From Amycolatopsis sp. WQ 127309 (lineage in GTDB: Bacteria > Actinomycetota > Actinomycetes > Mycobacteriales > Pseudonocardiaceae): a DNA stretch of 64,000 nt. A program made the translations under genes and the position numbers. Each line of letters begins with the position of its first letter. Within the stretch, counting starts at the first letter, position 1. Shown here in pieces: positions 1 to 7,941 of the stretch. The DNA lies in assembly GCF_023023025.1 (NCBI RefSeq), contig NZ_CP095481.1:5841001-5905000 (forward strand). The letters are read 5' to 3'. The notes under the pieces were generated by a model, which ran no database searches, had not been told where the DNA came from, and saw only the letters and a list, made by a program, of their open reading frames with translations.

Positions 1-461
1 TAGGAGACCTTGTTGCGCTCCCGCAGCACCTTCAGCGCCTGATCGGCGTGGACGGTGAAGTTCAGCTCGCTCTTGATCTTCTCGAGGATCCGGCGGTCCT
101 CGCCGATCACGAAGGTCGCGCGCTTCGCGTGCAGGGGCAGGAGCCTGCGCCACACGCCGAACTGCTTGGCGACCTCACCCTCCACATCGGACAGCAGCGG
201 GTAGTCGAAGTCGTTGGCCGCGGAGAACTGCCGCTGTTTGGTGACGCCGTCCGGGCTGATCCCGACCCGGTGCGCGCCGACCTCGGCGAACTCCGCGGCG
301 AGGTCGCGGAAGTGGCAGCTCTCGGCGGTGCACCCGCCGGTCATCGCGGCCGGGTAGAAGAACAGCACCACCGGTCCGGTGGCCAGGAAGTCCGAGAGCT
401 TGCGCTCCTGGCCCTGGTCGTCGGGCAGCGTGAAATCGGGGGCGAGGTCTCCGGCGTCCAT
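1..461 (-). CDS. bcp: Peroxiredoxin, BCP/PrxQ type (3' end cut)
   Basis: Thiol peroxidase expected to reduce H2O2 and organic hydroperoxides in the cytosol. The visible 153 codons are close to the usual family length of about 155-160, so only a few C-terminal residues lie beyond the window edge. The motif YPAAMTGGCTAESC gives a peroxidatic Cys44 and a second Cys49 five residues later, the spacing of the PrxQ/BCP branch with an intramolecular resolving Cys. The ATG at 461 gives the typical N-terminus MDAGDLAPDF and is preceded by a GAAGGGA-type ribosome site. It is followed on the same strand, upstream, by the PAS-GGDEF-EAL gene with an 82-bp gap. Confidence 0.9.
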   Translation of the reverse strand, partial: MDAGDLAPDFTLPDDQGQERKLSDFLATGPVVLFFYPAAMTGGCTAESCHFRDLAAEFAEVGAHRVGISPDGVTKQRQFSAANDFDYPLLSDVEGEVAKQFGVWRRLLPLHAKRATFVIGEDRRILEKIKSELNFTVHADQALKVLRERNKVS

Positions 462-543
462 GGAGGTCCCTTCTCGTCGGCGGCAGAACCCATCCTGCCC
501 GTCCTTCGGAGCCGACGTACGACCGGCTTGGTCGAGATCCGCG

Positions 544-2397
544 TCAGGTGGCCGGGTGCCTCGCGATCAGCTCGTCCACCTCGTCGCCCGTGGCGGAGTC
601 GTTGGCGAACTGGCCTCGGGCCGCCAGCACGCCCAGCTGGCGCAGCCGCGCCGCCTGTTCGTGGGTGCGGACGCCTTCCGCTCCCACGCGCAGCTGCAGC
701 TCGCGGGCCCGGGTGACCAGCTGGGTCAGGTGGCGGATGTCGGACTCGGCCGGCTCCTCCGCGTCCAGGGCGTCGATCACCGGGCCCGACAGGATCACGT
801 GCTTCACCGGCAGGCCGTGCTGGGGGATCAGCTCCAGGTCCGCCGAGCCCGAGATGGTCAGCACCAGCTGCGTGCCCAGGTCGGCCAGCACCGCGAACGA
901 GTCCAGGACCTCGCCGCGCGGGTCGAGGACCGAGTCGCGGTCGGTGCACAGGCGCAACGCCGTCGCCGGCAGCTCGTGCTTGGTCAGCTGCTCGCGGACC
1001 AGCATCACCAGGTCCGGGTCGATGGCCAGCCGCGTCGGCAGGCGGACGCAGACGTCCGGTGCCGCGTCGCCCAGGCGGGTGCGCCAGCGGGCCGTGGCGG
1101 CCAGGGACTCGGCGAGCAGCCAGCGGCCGAGCGGGACCGTCATGCCCGTGGTCTGGGCCAGCGGGTAGAACTCCTCGGAGCCGAGCTCGCCCTTCTCCGG
1201 GTGGTTCCAGCGCAGCCCGGCGTTGACCGCGGCGATCCGGCCGGGGTCGGCGAGCTTCACCGTCGGCTGGTAGACCAGCGAGAACTCGCCGTTCTCCAGC
1301 GCGCCGGCGATCACCGCGCCCAGCTGGTAGCGGCCGCGGTCGCGCGCGTCCAGCTCCGGGTCGAACAGCATCCACTGCGCCTTGCCGGCCTCCTTGGCCC
1401 GGTGCAACGCGATCTCCGCGGCTCGCAACAGCTCCGCGGCCCCGTCTTCGACGGCCGCGCGCACCACGATGCCCGCGCTGGCGCTCACGCCGATGCCGTG
1501 CCCGCCGAGGTAGATCGGCTCGTTGAGGTCCTCCAGCGCGCGCTCGACCAGCTCGACGACCTCGGCGGCGGAGAGCTCGCCGCGCAGCAGCACCGCGAAG
1601 CCGTCGCCGGACAGCCGCGCGACGAACCCGTCGTGGTGGCCGGTGAACACGGCGGACAGCTTGCCCGCGACGCCGCGCAGCACCTGGTCGCCGACGCCGG
1701 CACCGAGGCCGTCGTTGACGACCTTGAAGCCGTCGACGTCGAGGTAGATCAGCGCGATGTCGTCACGCGCGCCGGCGCCGAGCGCCGCTTCGAGCTTGGT
1801 GGTGAACGACGACGCGTTCGGCAGCCCGGTGAGCGGGTCGTGGATGTTCTGGTGCACCAGCCGCTCCTGCAGCAGGTGCAGCTCGTTCGCGTCGGAGACC
1901 ATCAGCACCGGGTACACCGAACCCGGCCGGTCGCCGGGCAGCCGGGCGAGCGTGACGTCGGTCCAGAGCTTGCCGTCGTCGACGTGGTCGAGCAGCATCC
2001 GCTCCCGGAAGCGCTCGACCCCGGTGTTCACGTGCTCCAGCCCGGCCTTGAGCCGGGAGACGTCGTGGCCGGTCGAGCCGAGCTCGGTGATGTGCCGGCC
2101 CCGCAACCGGTCCGGCGGGCACCCGAGCAGCTGCCCCAGCGCGAGGTTCGCCTCGACGATCCCGCCGTCCGGGTCGGCCAGCGCGATCCCCATCGGCGAC
2201 GCGGCGTAGAGCGCGCTGAACCGCAGCAGCGCCCCGTCGTGCCCCGAGCTGACGTGGTCGACCGCGTCCGTCGCGACCCCGAGCAGGAGCTGTTCGAGCT
2301 CTTCCGGGGGAAGCGTTACTCCTTTGGTGTCGGCGAGCGTCGCCGCCCACCTGCGGGCCACGTCCACCAACCCTGGCGCGGCACCGGGCTCAGACAC
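544..2397 (-). CDS. PAS-GGDEF-EAL protein with degenerate active sites
   Basis: 617-residue cytosolic signalling protein: N-terminal helical region, PAS domain (about 60-175), GGDEF domain (about 185-345), EAL domain (about 360-610). The cyclase signature reads SGDGF at 263-267 instead of GGDEF. The EAL triplet is NAG at 392-394, and the second acidic EAL motif (normally DDFGTGYSS-like) is ADLGTQLVLT. No RxxD inhibitory site precedes the cyclase motif. The protein therefore looks unable to make or break c-di-GMP and may act as a sensor or binding scaffold, which is inference. The GTG start at 2397 gives MSEPGAAPG. No transmembrane segment is seen. Confidence 0.88.
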   Translation of the reverse strand: MSEPGAAPGLVDVARRWAATLADTKGVTLPPEELEQLLLGVATDAVDHVSSGHDGALLRFSALYAASPMGIALADPDGGIVEANLALGQLLGCPPDRLRGRHITELGSTGHDVSRLKAGLEHVNTGVERFRERMLLDHVDDGKLWTDVTLARLPGDRPGSVYPVLMVSDANELHLLQERLVHQNIHDPLTGLPNASSFTTKLEAALGAGARDDIALIYLDVDGFKVVNDGLGAGVGDQVLRGVAGKLSAVFTGHHDGFVARLSGDGFAVLLRGELSAAEVVELVERALEDLNEPIYLGGHGIGVSASAGIVVRAAVEDGAAELLRAAEIALHRAKEAGKAQWMLFDPELDARDRGRYQLGAVIAGALENGEFSLVYQPTVKLADPGRIAAVNAGLRWNHPEKGELGSEEFYPLAQTTGMTVPLGRWLLAESLAATARWRTRLGDAAPDVCVRLPTRLAIDPDLVMLVREQLTKHELPATALRLCTDRDSVLDPRGEVLDSFAVLADLGTQLVLTISGSADLELIPQHGLPVKHVILSGPVIDALDAEEPAESDIRHLTQLVTRARELQLRVGAEGVRTHEQAARLRQLGVLAARGQFANDSATGDEVDELIARHPAT

Positions 2398-2598
2398 TCT
2401 CCACCTTCTTCACGCACAGGTCTGGCCAGTTCAGGCGCGGTGCCGGTGTTCGGGAACCCGCACGGGGTACCCATCGGCCGCGGCCGATGCCACGCCATCA
2501 CGTGTGTAACGGGGTGTCTACCGGCTGAACGAGTGACAGACCTCCACGATTGGTGACATCGTGTCACCATGTGTATCGGTACCCGGACGGGTGGCGGG

Positions 2599-4059
2599 TC
2601 AGCGAGGGGTCAACCGCACCGGGAGACCGTCCGCGGGCACCGGTAGCGAGACGTAGTCCCAGCGCGCGGTGTAACTCTCCGGAACCGACCAGCGGTACGC
2701 CCGCAGCATCTCGTGCATCAGCAGCTTCACCTCGAGACCGCCGAAGTGGAGCCCGATGCACTTGTGCGCGCCGCCGCCGAAGGGCATCCACGCCATCCGG
2801 TGCGACTTGTCCTCGCGCCGCGGTTCGGCGAAGCGCTCGGGGTCGAAGCGGAACGGGTCGGTCCAGCACCCGGGGTCGAAGTGGTTCACCGTCGGCGAGA
2901 CGCCGACGAGCGTGCCCTCCGGGATGTAGTGCCCGAGGACCTCGGTGTCCTTGACGGTCTGGCGGGTCAGCGACGGCACCGGCGCGACGAGCCGCAGCGC
3001 CTCCTTCATCACCAGGTCGAGCGTCTCCAGCCGGTCGATGGCGTCGATGTCGAGGACGTCGTCGCCCAGCGCCAGCGACTCCGCGCGCGCCCGCTCCTGC
3101 CACTCCGGGTGCTTGGCGAGGTAGTAGGCCATGGCGCTGCTGGTGATGGTCGTCGTGTCGTGCGCGGCCATCATCAGGAAGATCATGTGGTTGACGATGT
3201 CGGTGTCGGAGAACCGGTCGCCGTCCTCGGTGGTGGCGTGGCAGAGCGCGGCGAACAGGTCGTCGCCGTCGGCGGCCCGCTTGGCGGGCAGGGTCTCGCC
3301 GAAGTAGCGCTCCAGGACCTTCCGCCCGTGCAGCCCGGCCGACCAGCGGCCGCCGGGCACCGGGACGCGCACCAGCGCGGTGCCGGCCCGCACGGAGCTG
3401 ACGAACGCGCGGTTGATCCGGTGCGAGTCGGCGCCGCTGCGCATGCCCATGAACACGCGCGTCGCGACGTCGAGGGTCAGCTGCTTGAGCGACCAGTACA
3501 GCCGCGGCCGCTCGCTCGTTCCCCAGGTCGCGACGCCTTCGCGCAGAGCCGGGCCCATCTCGTTGACGTAGCCGGTGAGCCGCGCCCGGGTGAAGGCCTC
3601 CTGCATGATCCGGCGGTGCAGGTGGTGCTCGCCGAAGTCCATCAGCATCAGGCCGCGCTCGAAGAACCGCTCGATGAAGAACTTCCAGCCCTCCTGCGAG
3701 AACGTCTTGTCCTTGTTGACGAGCGCGATCTGCGTCGCCTCCGGCCCGGACAGCGCGACGATCCGACGGCCGAACCCGCCGGTCCACGACACCGGGCCGT
3801 AGAGCTCGTGGCGGCGGAGGCCGAACGCGGGGCCGAAGCGCATCATCTCGAGCATGTGCCCGACCACGGGCGGGCCTTCGTCGCCGAGCACGGGCTTGAG
3901 GCCGCTGCCGGCGGGCGGCGTCGCGAGCTCCTGCACGGGCCAGCGCGACCGCAGCCACCGCTGGTCGACGGCGCGGGGGAGGGGCAGCGAGGTCAGCGGG
4001 GGCACGCGCTCACGCAACGTTTCGGCGGCCCGGCCCACAGTGCGCGTCAAGGTGACCAT
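2599..4059 (-). CDS. Cytochrome P450
   Basis: Haem-thiolate monooxygenase of 486 residues, long for a bacterial P450 (often about 400-420) because of about 60 extra N-terminal residues that do not look like a membrane anchor. The I-helix oxygen-activation motif is AAHDTTT (298-304), the K-helix motif is EALR (353-356), and the haem loop FGGGAHKCIG puts the axial thiolate at Cys434. No ferredoxin or reductase gene is adjacent, so electron partners must be elsewhere and the substrate is unknown. The start at 4059 has a purine-rich stretch directly next to it, so the true start could be slightly downstream. Confidence 0.93.
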   Translation of the reverse strand: MVTLTRTVGRAAETLRERVPPLTSLPLPRAVDQRWLRSRWPVQELATPPAGSGLKPVLGDEGPPVVGHMLEMMRFGPAFGLRRHELYGPVSWTGGFGRRIVALSGPEATQIALVNKDKTFSQEGWKFFIERFFERGLMLMDFGEHHLHRRIMQEAFTRARLTGYVNEMGPALREGVATWGTSERPRLYWSLKQLTLDVATRVFMGMRSGADSHRINRAFVSSVRAGTALVRVPVPGGRWSAGLHGRKVLERYFGETLPAKRAADGDDLFAALCHATTEDGDRFSDTDIVNHMIFLMMAAHDTTTITSSAMAYYLAKHPEWQERARAESLALGDDVLDIDAIDRLETLDLVMKEALRLVAPVPSLTRQTVKDTEVLGHYIPEGTLVGVSPTVNHFDPGCWTDPFRFDPERFAEPRREDKSHRMAWMPFGGGAHKCIGLHFGGLEVKLLMHEMLRAYRWSVPESYTARWDYVSLPVPADGLPVRLTPR

Positions 4060-4131
4060 CTCCCCGTCGAGATCGGCTACCCCTCACACGATGCACCCTT
4101 GTTGACCACCTGACAACAGTCTTTTCGGGTG

Positions 4132-4186
4132 AGCCGTGAAGGCCTCCTTACCGGCGCTAAGAGCCGGTAAGGAGTCCTTCACGGCT
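4132..4186. terminator. Long hairpin, 24-bp arms, 3' of metE
   Basis: Arms 4132-4155 and 4163-4186 are inverted copies with one mismatch and a 7-nt loop. The hairpin lies just past the metE stop (4255, minus strand) and upstream of the P450 start. No U-tract follows, as is normal in high-GC actinobacteria. The core resembles the hairpin at 25713-25756, which suggests a repeat family used as a terminator. Confidence 0.7.
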
Positions 4187-4254
4187 TTGGAGCCGCGGTT
4201 CTGTCGGACCCCGCCGGTAAACTGGATGACGGGGGCGGCGGCCCGCGCCGAGCC

Positions 4255-6513
4255 TCAGCCCAGCTCGGTGCGCACCTGCCGGGCCGCTTCGACCAGGTTG
4301 CGCAGCGCCGGCTCGACCTCCGCGTAGCCGCGGGTCTTCAGGCCGCAGTCCGGGTTGACCCACACCCGCGACGCCGGCACCGCGCCCGTCGCCGTCCGCA
4401 GCAGGCCGGCCACCTCGGCCGGGGACGGCACGCGCGGCGAGTGGATGTCGTACACCCCAGGCCCGACGCCGCGGCCGAAGCCGGCCGCCGTCAGGTCGGC
4501 GAGCACCTCCATCTTCGAGCGGGCCGCCTCGATGCTGGTGACGTCGGCGTCGAGCGCGTCGATCGCCGGCAGCACCTCGCCGAACTCCGAGTAGCACATG
4601 TGCGTGTGGATCTGCGTCGCGTCGGCGATCCCGGACGTCGCCAGCCGGAACGACGACACCGCCCAGTCGAAGTACGCCTGGTGGTCGCGGGAACGCAGCG
4701 GCAGCAGCTCCCGCAGGGCCGGCTCGTCGACCTGGATGACCTGGATGCCCGCCGCTTCGAGGTCGTGGACCTCGTCGCGGATGGCCAGGGCGACCTGCCG
4801 GGCGGTGTCGCCCAGCGGCTGGTCGTCGCGCACGAACGACCACGCCAGGATCGTCACCGGCCCGGTCAGCATGCCCTTGACCGGCTTCGGCGTCAGGCCC
4901 TGGGCGTAGCGGGCCCACGCCACGGTCATCGGCACCGGGCGCGAGACGTCGCCGTAGAGGATCGGCGGCCGGACGCAGCGGGAGCCGTAGGACTGCACCC
5001 AGCCGTGGTCGGTCGCGGCGAACCCGGCCAGCCGCTCGGCGAAGTACTGCACCATGTCGTTGCGCTCGGGCTCGCCGTGCACCAGCACGTCGAGGCCCAG
5101 CTCCTCCTGCAGCCGGACGACCCGCTCGACCTCGGCGCGCATCGCGTCGTCGTACCCGGCGTCGTCGAGCGCGCCGGCCTTGTGCGCGGCCCGCGCCTTG
5201 CGCACCTCCACGGTCTGCGGGAACGACCCGATGGTCGTGCTCGGCAGCGGCGGCAGGTTCAGCGCCGCCTGCTGCGCCGCGGCCCGTGTGGCGTACGGCG
5301 CGCGGACGGTGTGCTCGGGCCGCAGGTCCGCGAGCCGCGCGCGCACCTTGTCGTCGGCCAGCTCGGCCGCCGACGCGCGATCGGCGACGACGTGCCGCGC
5401 CGCCGTCAGGTCGACGTCCTCGCCCGCGAGCGCCTTCCCGAGCAGGACGACCTCGTCGACCTTCTGCTTCGCGAAGGCGAGCCAGCCCTTGAGCCGCGGG
5501 TCGAGGTCCTCCCGTGCGACGTCGTAGGGGACGTGCAGCAGCGAGCACGACGTCGAGACGCTGACCTTCGCCGCCGCGCCGAGCAGGGTCGCGGCCCGGC
5601 TCAGCGCCTTCTGCGGGTCGGTGCGCCAGACGTTGCGGCCGTCGACGACCCCGGCCAGGACCTCCTTGTCCCGCAACGCCCCTTCGGCCGCGACGGCGTC
5701 CACAAAGGACTCATCAGTGACCAGGTCGACGGCGAGCGCCTCGATGGGGGAGCGGGCCAGCACGCCGAGCCCGCGGCCCAGGCCGCCGAAGTAGCCCGCG
5801 ACCAGCAGCTTCGGCCGCGCGGTCTCCTTGCCCAGCCGGTGGTAGGCGCGGATGAGCGCGTTCAGCTCGTCTTCTGAGCGGTCACCGGCGAACGCCGGCT
5901 CGTCGAGCTGGACCCACTCGACGCCCTCGTCGTGCAGCTGCCGCAGCAGGTCGGCGTACGCGTCGAGCAGGCCGTCGAGCAGGTCCAGCGGCCGGAATCC
6001 GTCGTCGCCCTTGCTCAGCAGCAGGAACGTCACCGGCCCGACCAGCACGGGCCGCGTTTCGACGCCCAGGGCGCGGGCTTCGCGGTACTCGTCCAGGGGC
6101 TTGGAGCCGGTGAGCGCGAACGTCGTGCCCGGGCCCAGTTCGGGGACGATGTAGTGGTAGTTCGTGTCGAACCACTTCGTCATCTCCATCGCCGGGGCGT
6201 CCTGGACGCCGCGGGCGGCCGCGAAGTAGGTGTCGAGCTTCGACAGGCCGAGCCCGGTGAAGCGCGCGGGCAGCGCGCCGAACAGCTCGGCGGTGTCGAG
6301 CACCTGGTCGTAGTGCGAGAACGTGTTGGACGGGACGGAGTCCAGCCCCGCGTCCCGCAGTCCTTGCCACGTCTGAACCCGCAGCTCACGGCCGGTGGCC
6401 AGCAGTGCGGCTTCGTCGTTCTTGCCCGCCCAGAAGCGCTCGAGGGCGCGTTTGAGCTCCCGGTCCGGACCGATCCGGGGGTAGCCCAGCACAGTGGTGC
6501 CGATTTCGGTCAC
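4255..6513 (-). CDS. metE: Cobalamin-independent methionine synthase
   Basis: 5-methyltetrahydropteroyltriglutamate-homocysteine methyltransferase, the last step of methionine synthesis without B12. The 752-residue length is normal for MetE. The N-terminal half starts [19 protein letters not shown]. In the C-terminal barrel the zinc-site segments are visible as [10 protein letters not shown] and [11 protein letters not shown]. The GTG at 6513 is chosen over an in-frame ATG at 6729 because it yields the family N-terminus and has a GGAGAG ribosome site; the longer version would translate the riboswitch leader. A cobalamin riboswitch lies upstream, so expression should fall when B12 is plentiful. 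Confidence 0.96.
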   Translation of the reverse strand: MTEIGTTVLGYPRIGPDRELKRALERFWAGKNDEAALLATGRELRVQTWQGLRDAGLDSVPSNTFSHYDQVLDTAELFGALPARFTGLGLSKLDTYFAAARGVQDAPAMEMTKWFDTNYHYIVPELGPGTTFALTGSKPLDEYREARALGVETRPVLVGPVTFLLLSKGDDGFRPLDLLDGLLDAYADLLRQLHDEGVEWVQLDEPAFAGDRSEDELNALIRAYHRLGKETARPKLLVAGYFGGLGRGLGVLARSPIEALAVDLVTDESFVDAVAAEGALRDKEVLAGVVDGRNVWRTDPQKALSRAATLLGAAAKVSVSTSCSLLHVPYDVAREDLDPRLKGWLAFAKQKVDEVVLLGKALAGEDVDLTAARHVVADRASAAELADDKVRARLADLRPEHTVRAPYATRAAAQQAALNLPPLPSTTIGSFPQTVEVRKARAAHKAGALDDAGYDDAMRAEVERVVRLQEELGLDVLVHGEPERNDMVQYFAERLAGFAATDHGWVQSYGSRCVRPPILYGDVSRPVPMTVAWARYAQGLTPKPVKGMLTGPVTILAWSFVRDDQPLGDTARQVALAIRDEVHDLEAAGIQVIQVDEPALRELLPLRSRDHQAYFDWAVSSFRLATSGIADATQIHTHMCYSEFGEVLPAIDALDADVTSIEAARSKMEVLADLTAAGFGRGVGPGVYDIHSPRVPSPAEVAGLLRTATGAVPASRVWVNPDCGLKTRGYAEVEPALRNLVEAARQVRTELG

Positions 6514-6519
6514 AGCTCT

Positions 6520-6543
6520 CTCCTCGCGAGCTCGTTCGAGGAG
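6520..6543 (-). promoter_or_regulatory. Hairpin sequestering the metE ribosome site
   Basis: In the metE leader RNA, CTCCTCG (6543-6537) can pair perfectly with CGAGGAG (6526-6520) around a 10-nt loop. The 3' arm contains the GGAG ribosome site, 6-10 nt before the GTG start at 6513. This is a plausible expression platform for the riboswitch, acting on translation initiation. Confidence 0.55.
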
Positions 6544-6614
6544 TCCGGACGCGCGCGGCGGCGAGCGTTTCGGTGCGTGCCCATCCCACGAGGCCCGGAC
6601 TCGCGCACGCCGTC

Positions 6615-6795
6615 GGCGCACGCACCACGGGCAGGTCTTCGGACTCGTGGGCGTACCGCTCGTGCCTACCGGCCGTCGCTTCCCAAGCTCGCGCTCAGTG
6701 CTTACATGACGGCTTTCGTTCCCACTCACCGCTGCGGGGCAGTCCCGGATTCACACCGGGTTCCCTGTTGCCTCGACAGGGTGTGACCTCACGCA
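6615..6795 (-). ncRNA. Cobalamin riboswitch upstream of metE
   Basis: The minus strand carries the conserved cobalamin-riboswitch core: AACCCGGTGTGAATCCGGG followed by ACTGCCCCGCAGCGGT (about 6765-6731), and further on GTCCGAAGACCTGCCC (about 6646-6631) for the 3' part of the aptamer. Length and order fit the family. It lies between nrdB (ends 6855) and metE (starts 6513), and B12 control of metE is well established in actinobacteria. Exact ends are approximate. Confidence 0.93.
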
Positions 6796-6854
6796 CAACA
6801 AAGCTCGGCCACGCCCTGGCGAACCAGTGGCGTGGCCGAGCCTAGCCGGAGAAC

Positions 6855-7928
6855 TCAGTCCCAGTCGAGGGCGCCGCCCGACTGGTACTCGATGACGCGG
6901 GTTTCGAAGAAGTTCTTCTCCTTCTTCAGGTCCATCGCCTCGGACATCCACGGGAACGGGTTCTCGGTCTCGCCGAAGATCGGCTGGATGCCGATCTGCT
7001 GCGCGCGCCGGTCGGTGATGAAGTGCATGTACTGCTCGCACAGCTGCGCCGACAGGCCGAGCATCCCGCGCGGCATGGTGTCACGCGCGTACGCGACCTC
7101 CAGCTCGCAAGCGTCCTTCAGCATCCCGCGCACCTCTTCCTGGAACTCTTCGGTCCACAGGTGCGGGTTCTCGATCTTGATCTGGTTGATGCAGTCGATG
7201 CCGAAGTTCAGGTGGATCGACTCGTCGCGCAGGATGTACTGGTACTGCTCGGCGATGCCGACCATCTTGTTGCGGCGGCCGAGCGAGAGGATCTGCGCGA
7301 AGCCGGTGTAGAACCACATGCCCTCGAAGATCACGTAGAACGCGACGAGGTCACGCAGGAACGCCGTGTCGGCTTCCGGCGTCCCGGTCTCGAAGTCCGG
7401 GTCCTCCAGGTGCTGCGTGTACTTCAGCGCCCACGCGTCCTTGTCCGAAATGGACGGAACCTCGCGGTACATGTTGAACAGCTCGCCCTCGACCAGGCCG
7501 AGGCTCTCGCAGATGTACTGGAAGGTGTGCGTGTGCACGGCTTCCTCGAACGCCTGGCGCAGCAGGTACTGGCGGCACTCGGGGTTGGTGATCTGGCGGT
7601 ACACCGCGAGCACGATGTTGTTGGCCACCAAGGACTCCGCGGTCGCGAAGAAGCCGAGGTTGCGCTTCAGCATCTGCCGCTCGTCCTCGGTGAGGCCGTC
7701 GGTCGACTTCCACAGCGCGATGTCGGCCTGCATGGCGACCTCGGTCGGCATCCAGTGGTTGTTGCAGCCGGCCAGGTACTTGTCCCACGCCCACCGGTAC
7801 TTCATCGGCAGCAGCTGGTTGACGTCGGCGCGCGCGTTGATCATGCGCTTGTCGTCGACGTTGATCCGGGCCGCCCCGACCTCGATCTCACCGAGGCCGG
7901 TGACGCCGGTCGTCTCCACGTTGGTCAT
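6855..7928 (-). CDS. nrdB: Ribonucleotide reductase small subunit, class Ic-like
   Basis: R2 subunit that houses the metallocofactor starting radical transfer to NrdA for dNTP synthesis. 357 residues. Metal ligands line up as Glu98 (FFATAESL), Glu129 and His132 (EEAVHTHTF), Glu202 (FEGMWF), Glu236 and His239 (RDESIH). The position of the tyrosyl radical (His+4, Tyr122 in E. coli) is Phe136, the first ligand is Glu instead of Asp, and Tyr138 follows two residues later. All three match the Chlamydia class Ic Mn/Fe enzyme. The gene lies 13 bp after nrdA on the same strand, surely co-transcribed. Confidence 0.96.
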   Translation of the reverse strand: MTNVETTGVTGLGEIEVGAARINVDDKRMINARADVNQLLPMKYRWAWDKYLAGCNNHWMPTEVAMQADIALWKSTDGLTEDERQMLKRNLGFFATAESLVANNIVLAVYRQITNPECRQYLLRQAFEEAVHTHTFQYICESLGLVEGELFNMYREVPSISDKDAWALKYTQHLEDPDFETGTPEADTAFLRDLVAFYVIFEGMWFYTGFAQILSLGRRNKMVGIAEQYQYILRDESIHLNFGIDCINQIKIENPHLWTEEFQEEVRGMLKDACELEVAYARDTMPRGMLGLSAQLCEQYMHFITDRRAQQIGIQPIFGETENPFPWMSEAMDLKKEKNFFETRVIEYQSGGALDWD

Positions 7929-7941
7929 GTTCTCGGGTTCC

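Noticed and set aside
379..2556. 725-codon open frame on the plus strand
   Set aside because: It lies antisense to the PAS-GGDEF-EAL gene, has Arg/Val-rich low-quality sequence and no domain. Long shadow frames are usual at this GC content.
2754..4095. Single CGATGCA copies at 2754-2760 and 4089-4095 near the P450 gene
   Set aside because: No second copy at 11-bp distance. The first is inside the haem-loop codons, the second has no paired repeat, so they are not counted as operators.
6514..6729. Longer metE start at 6729
   Set aside because: It would translate the riboswitch leader and give no family-like N-terminus.
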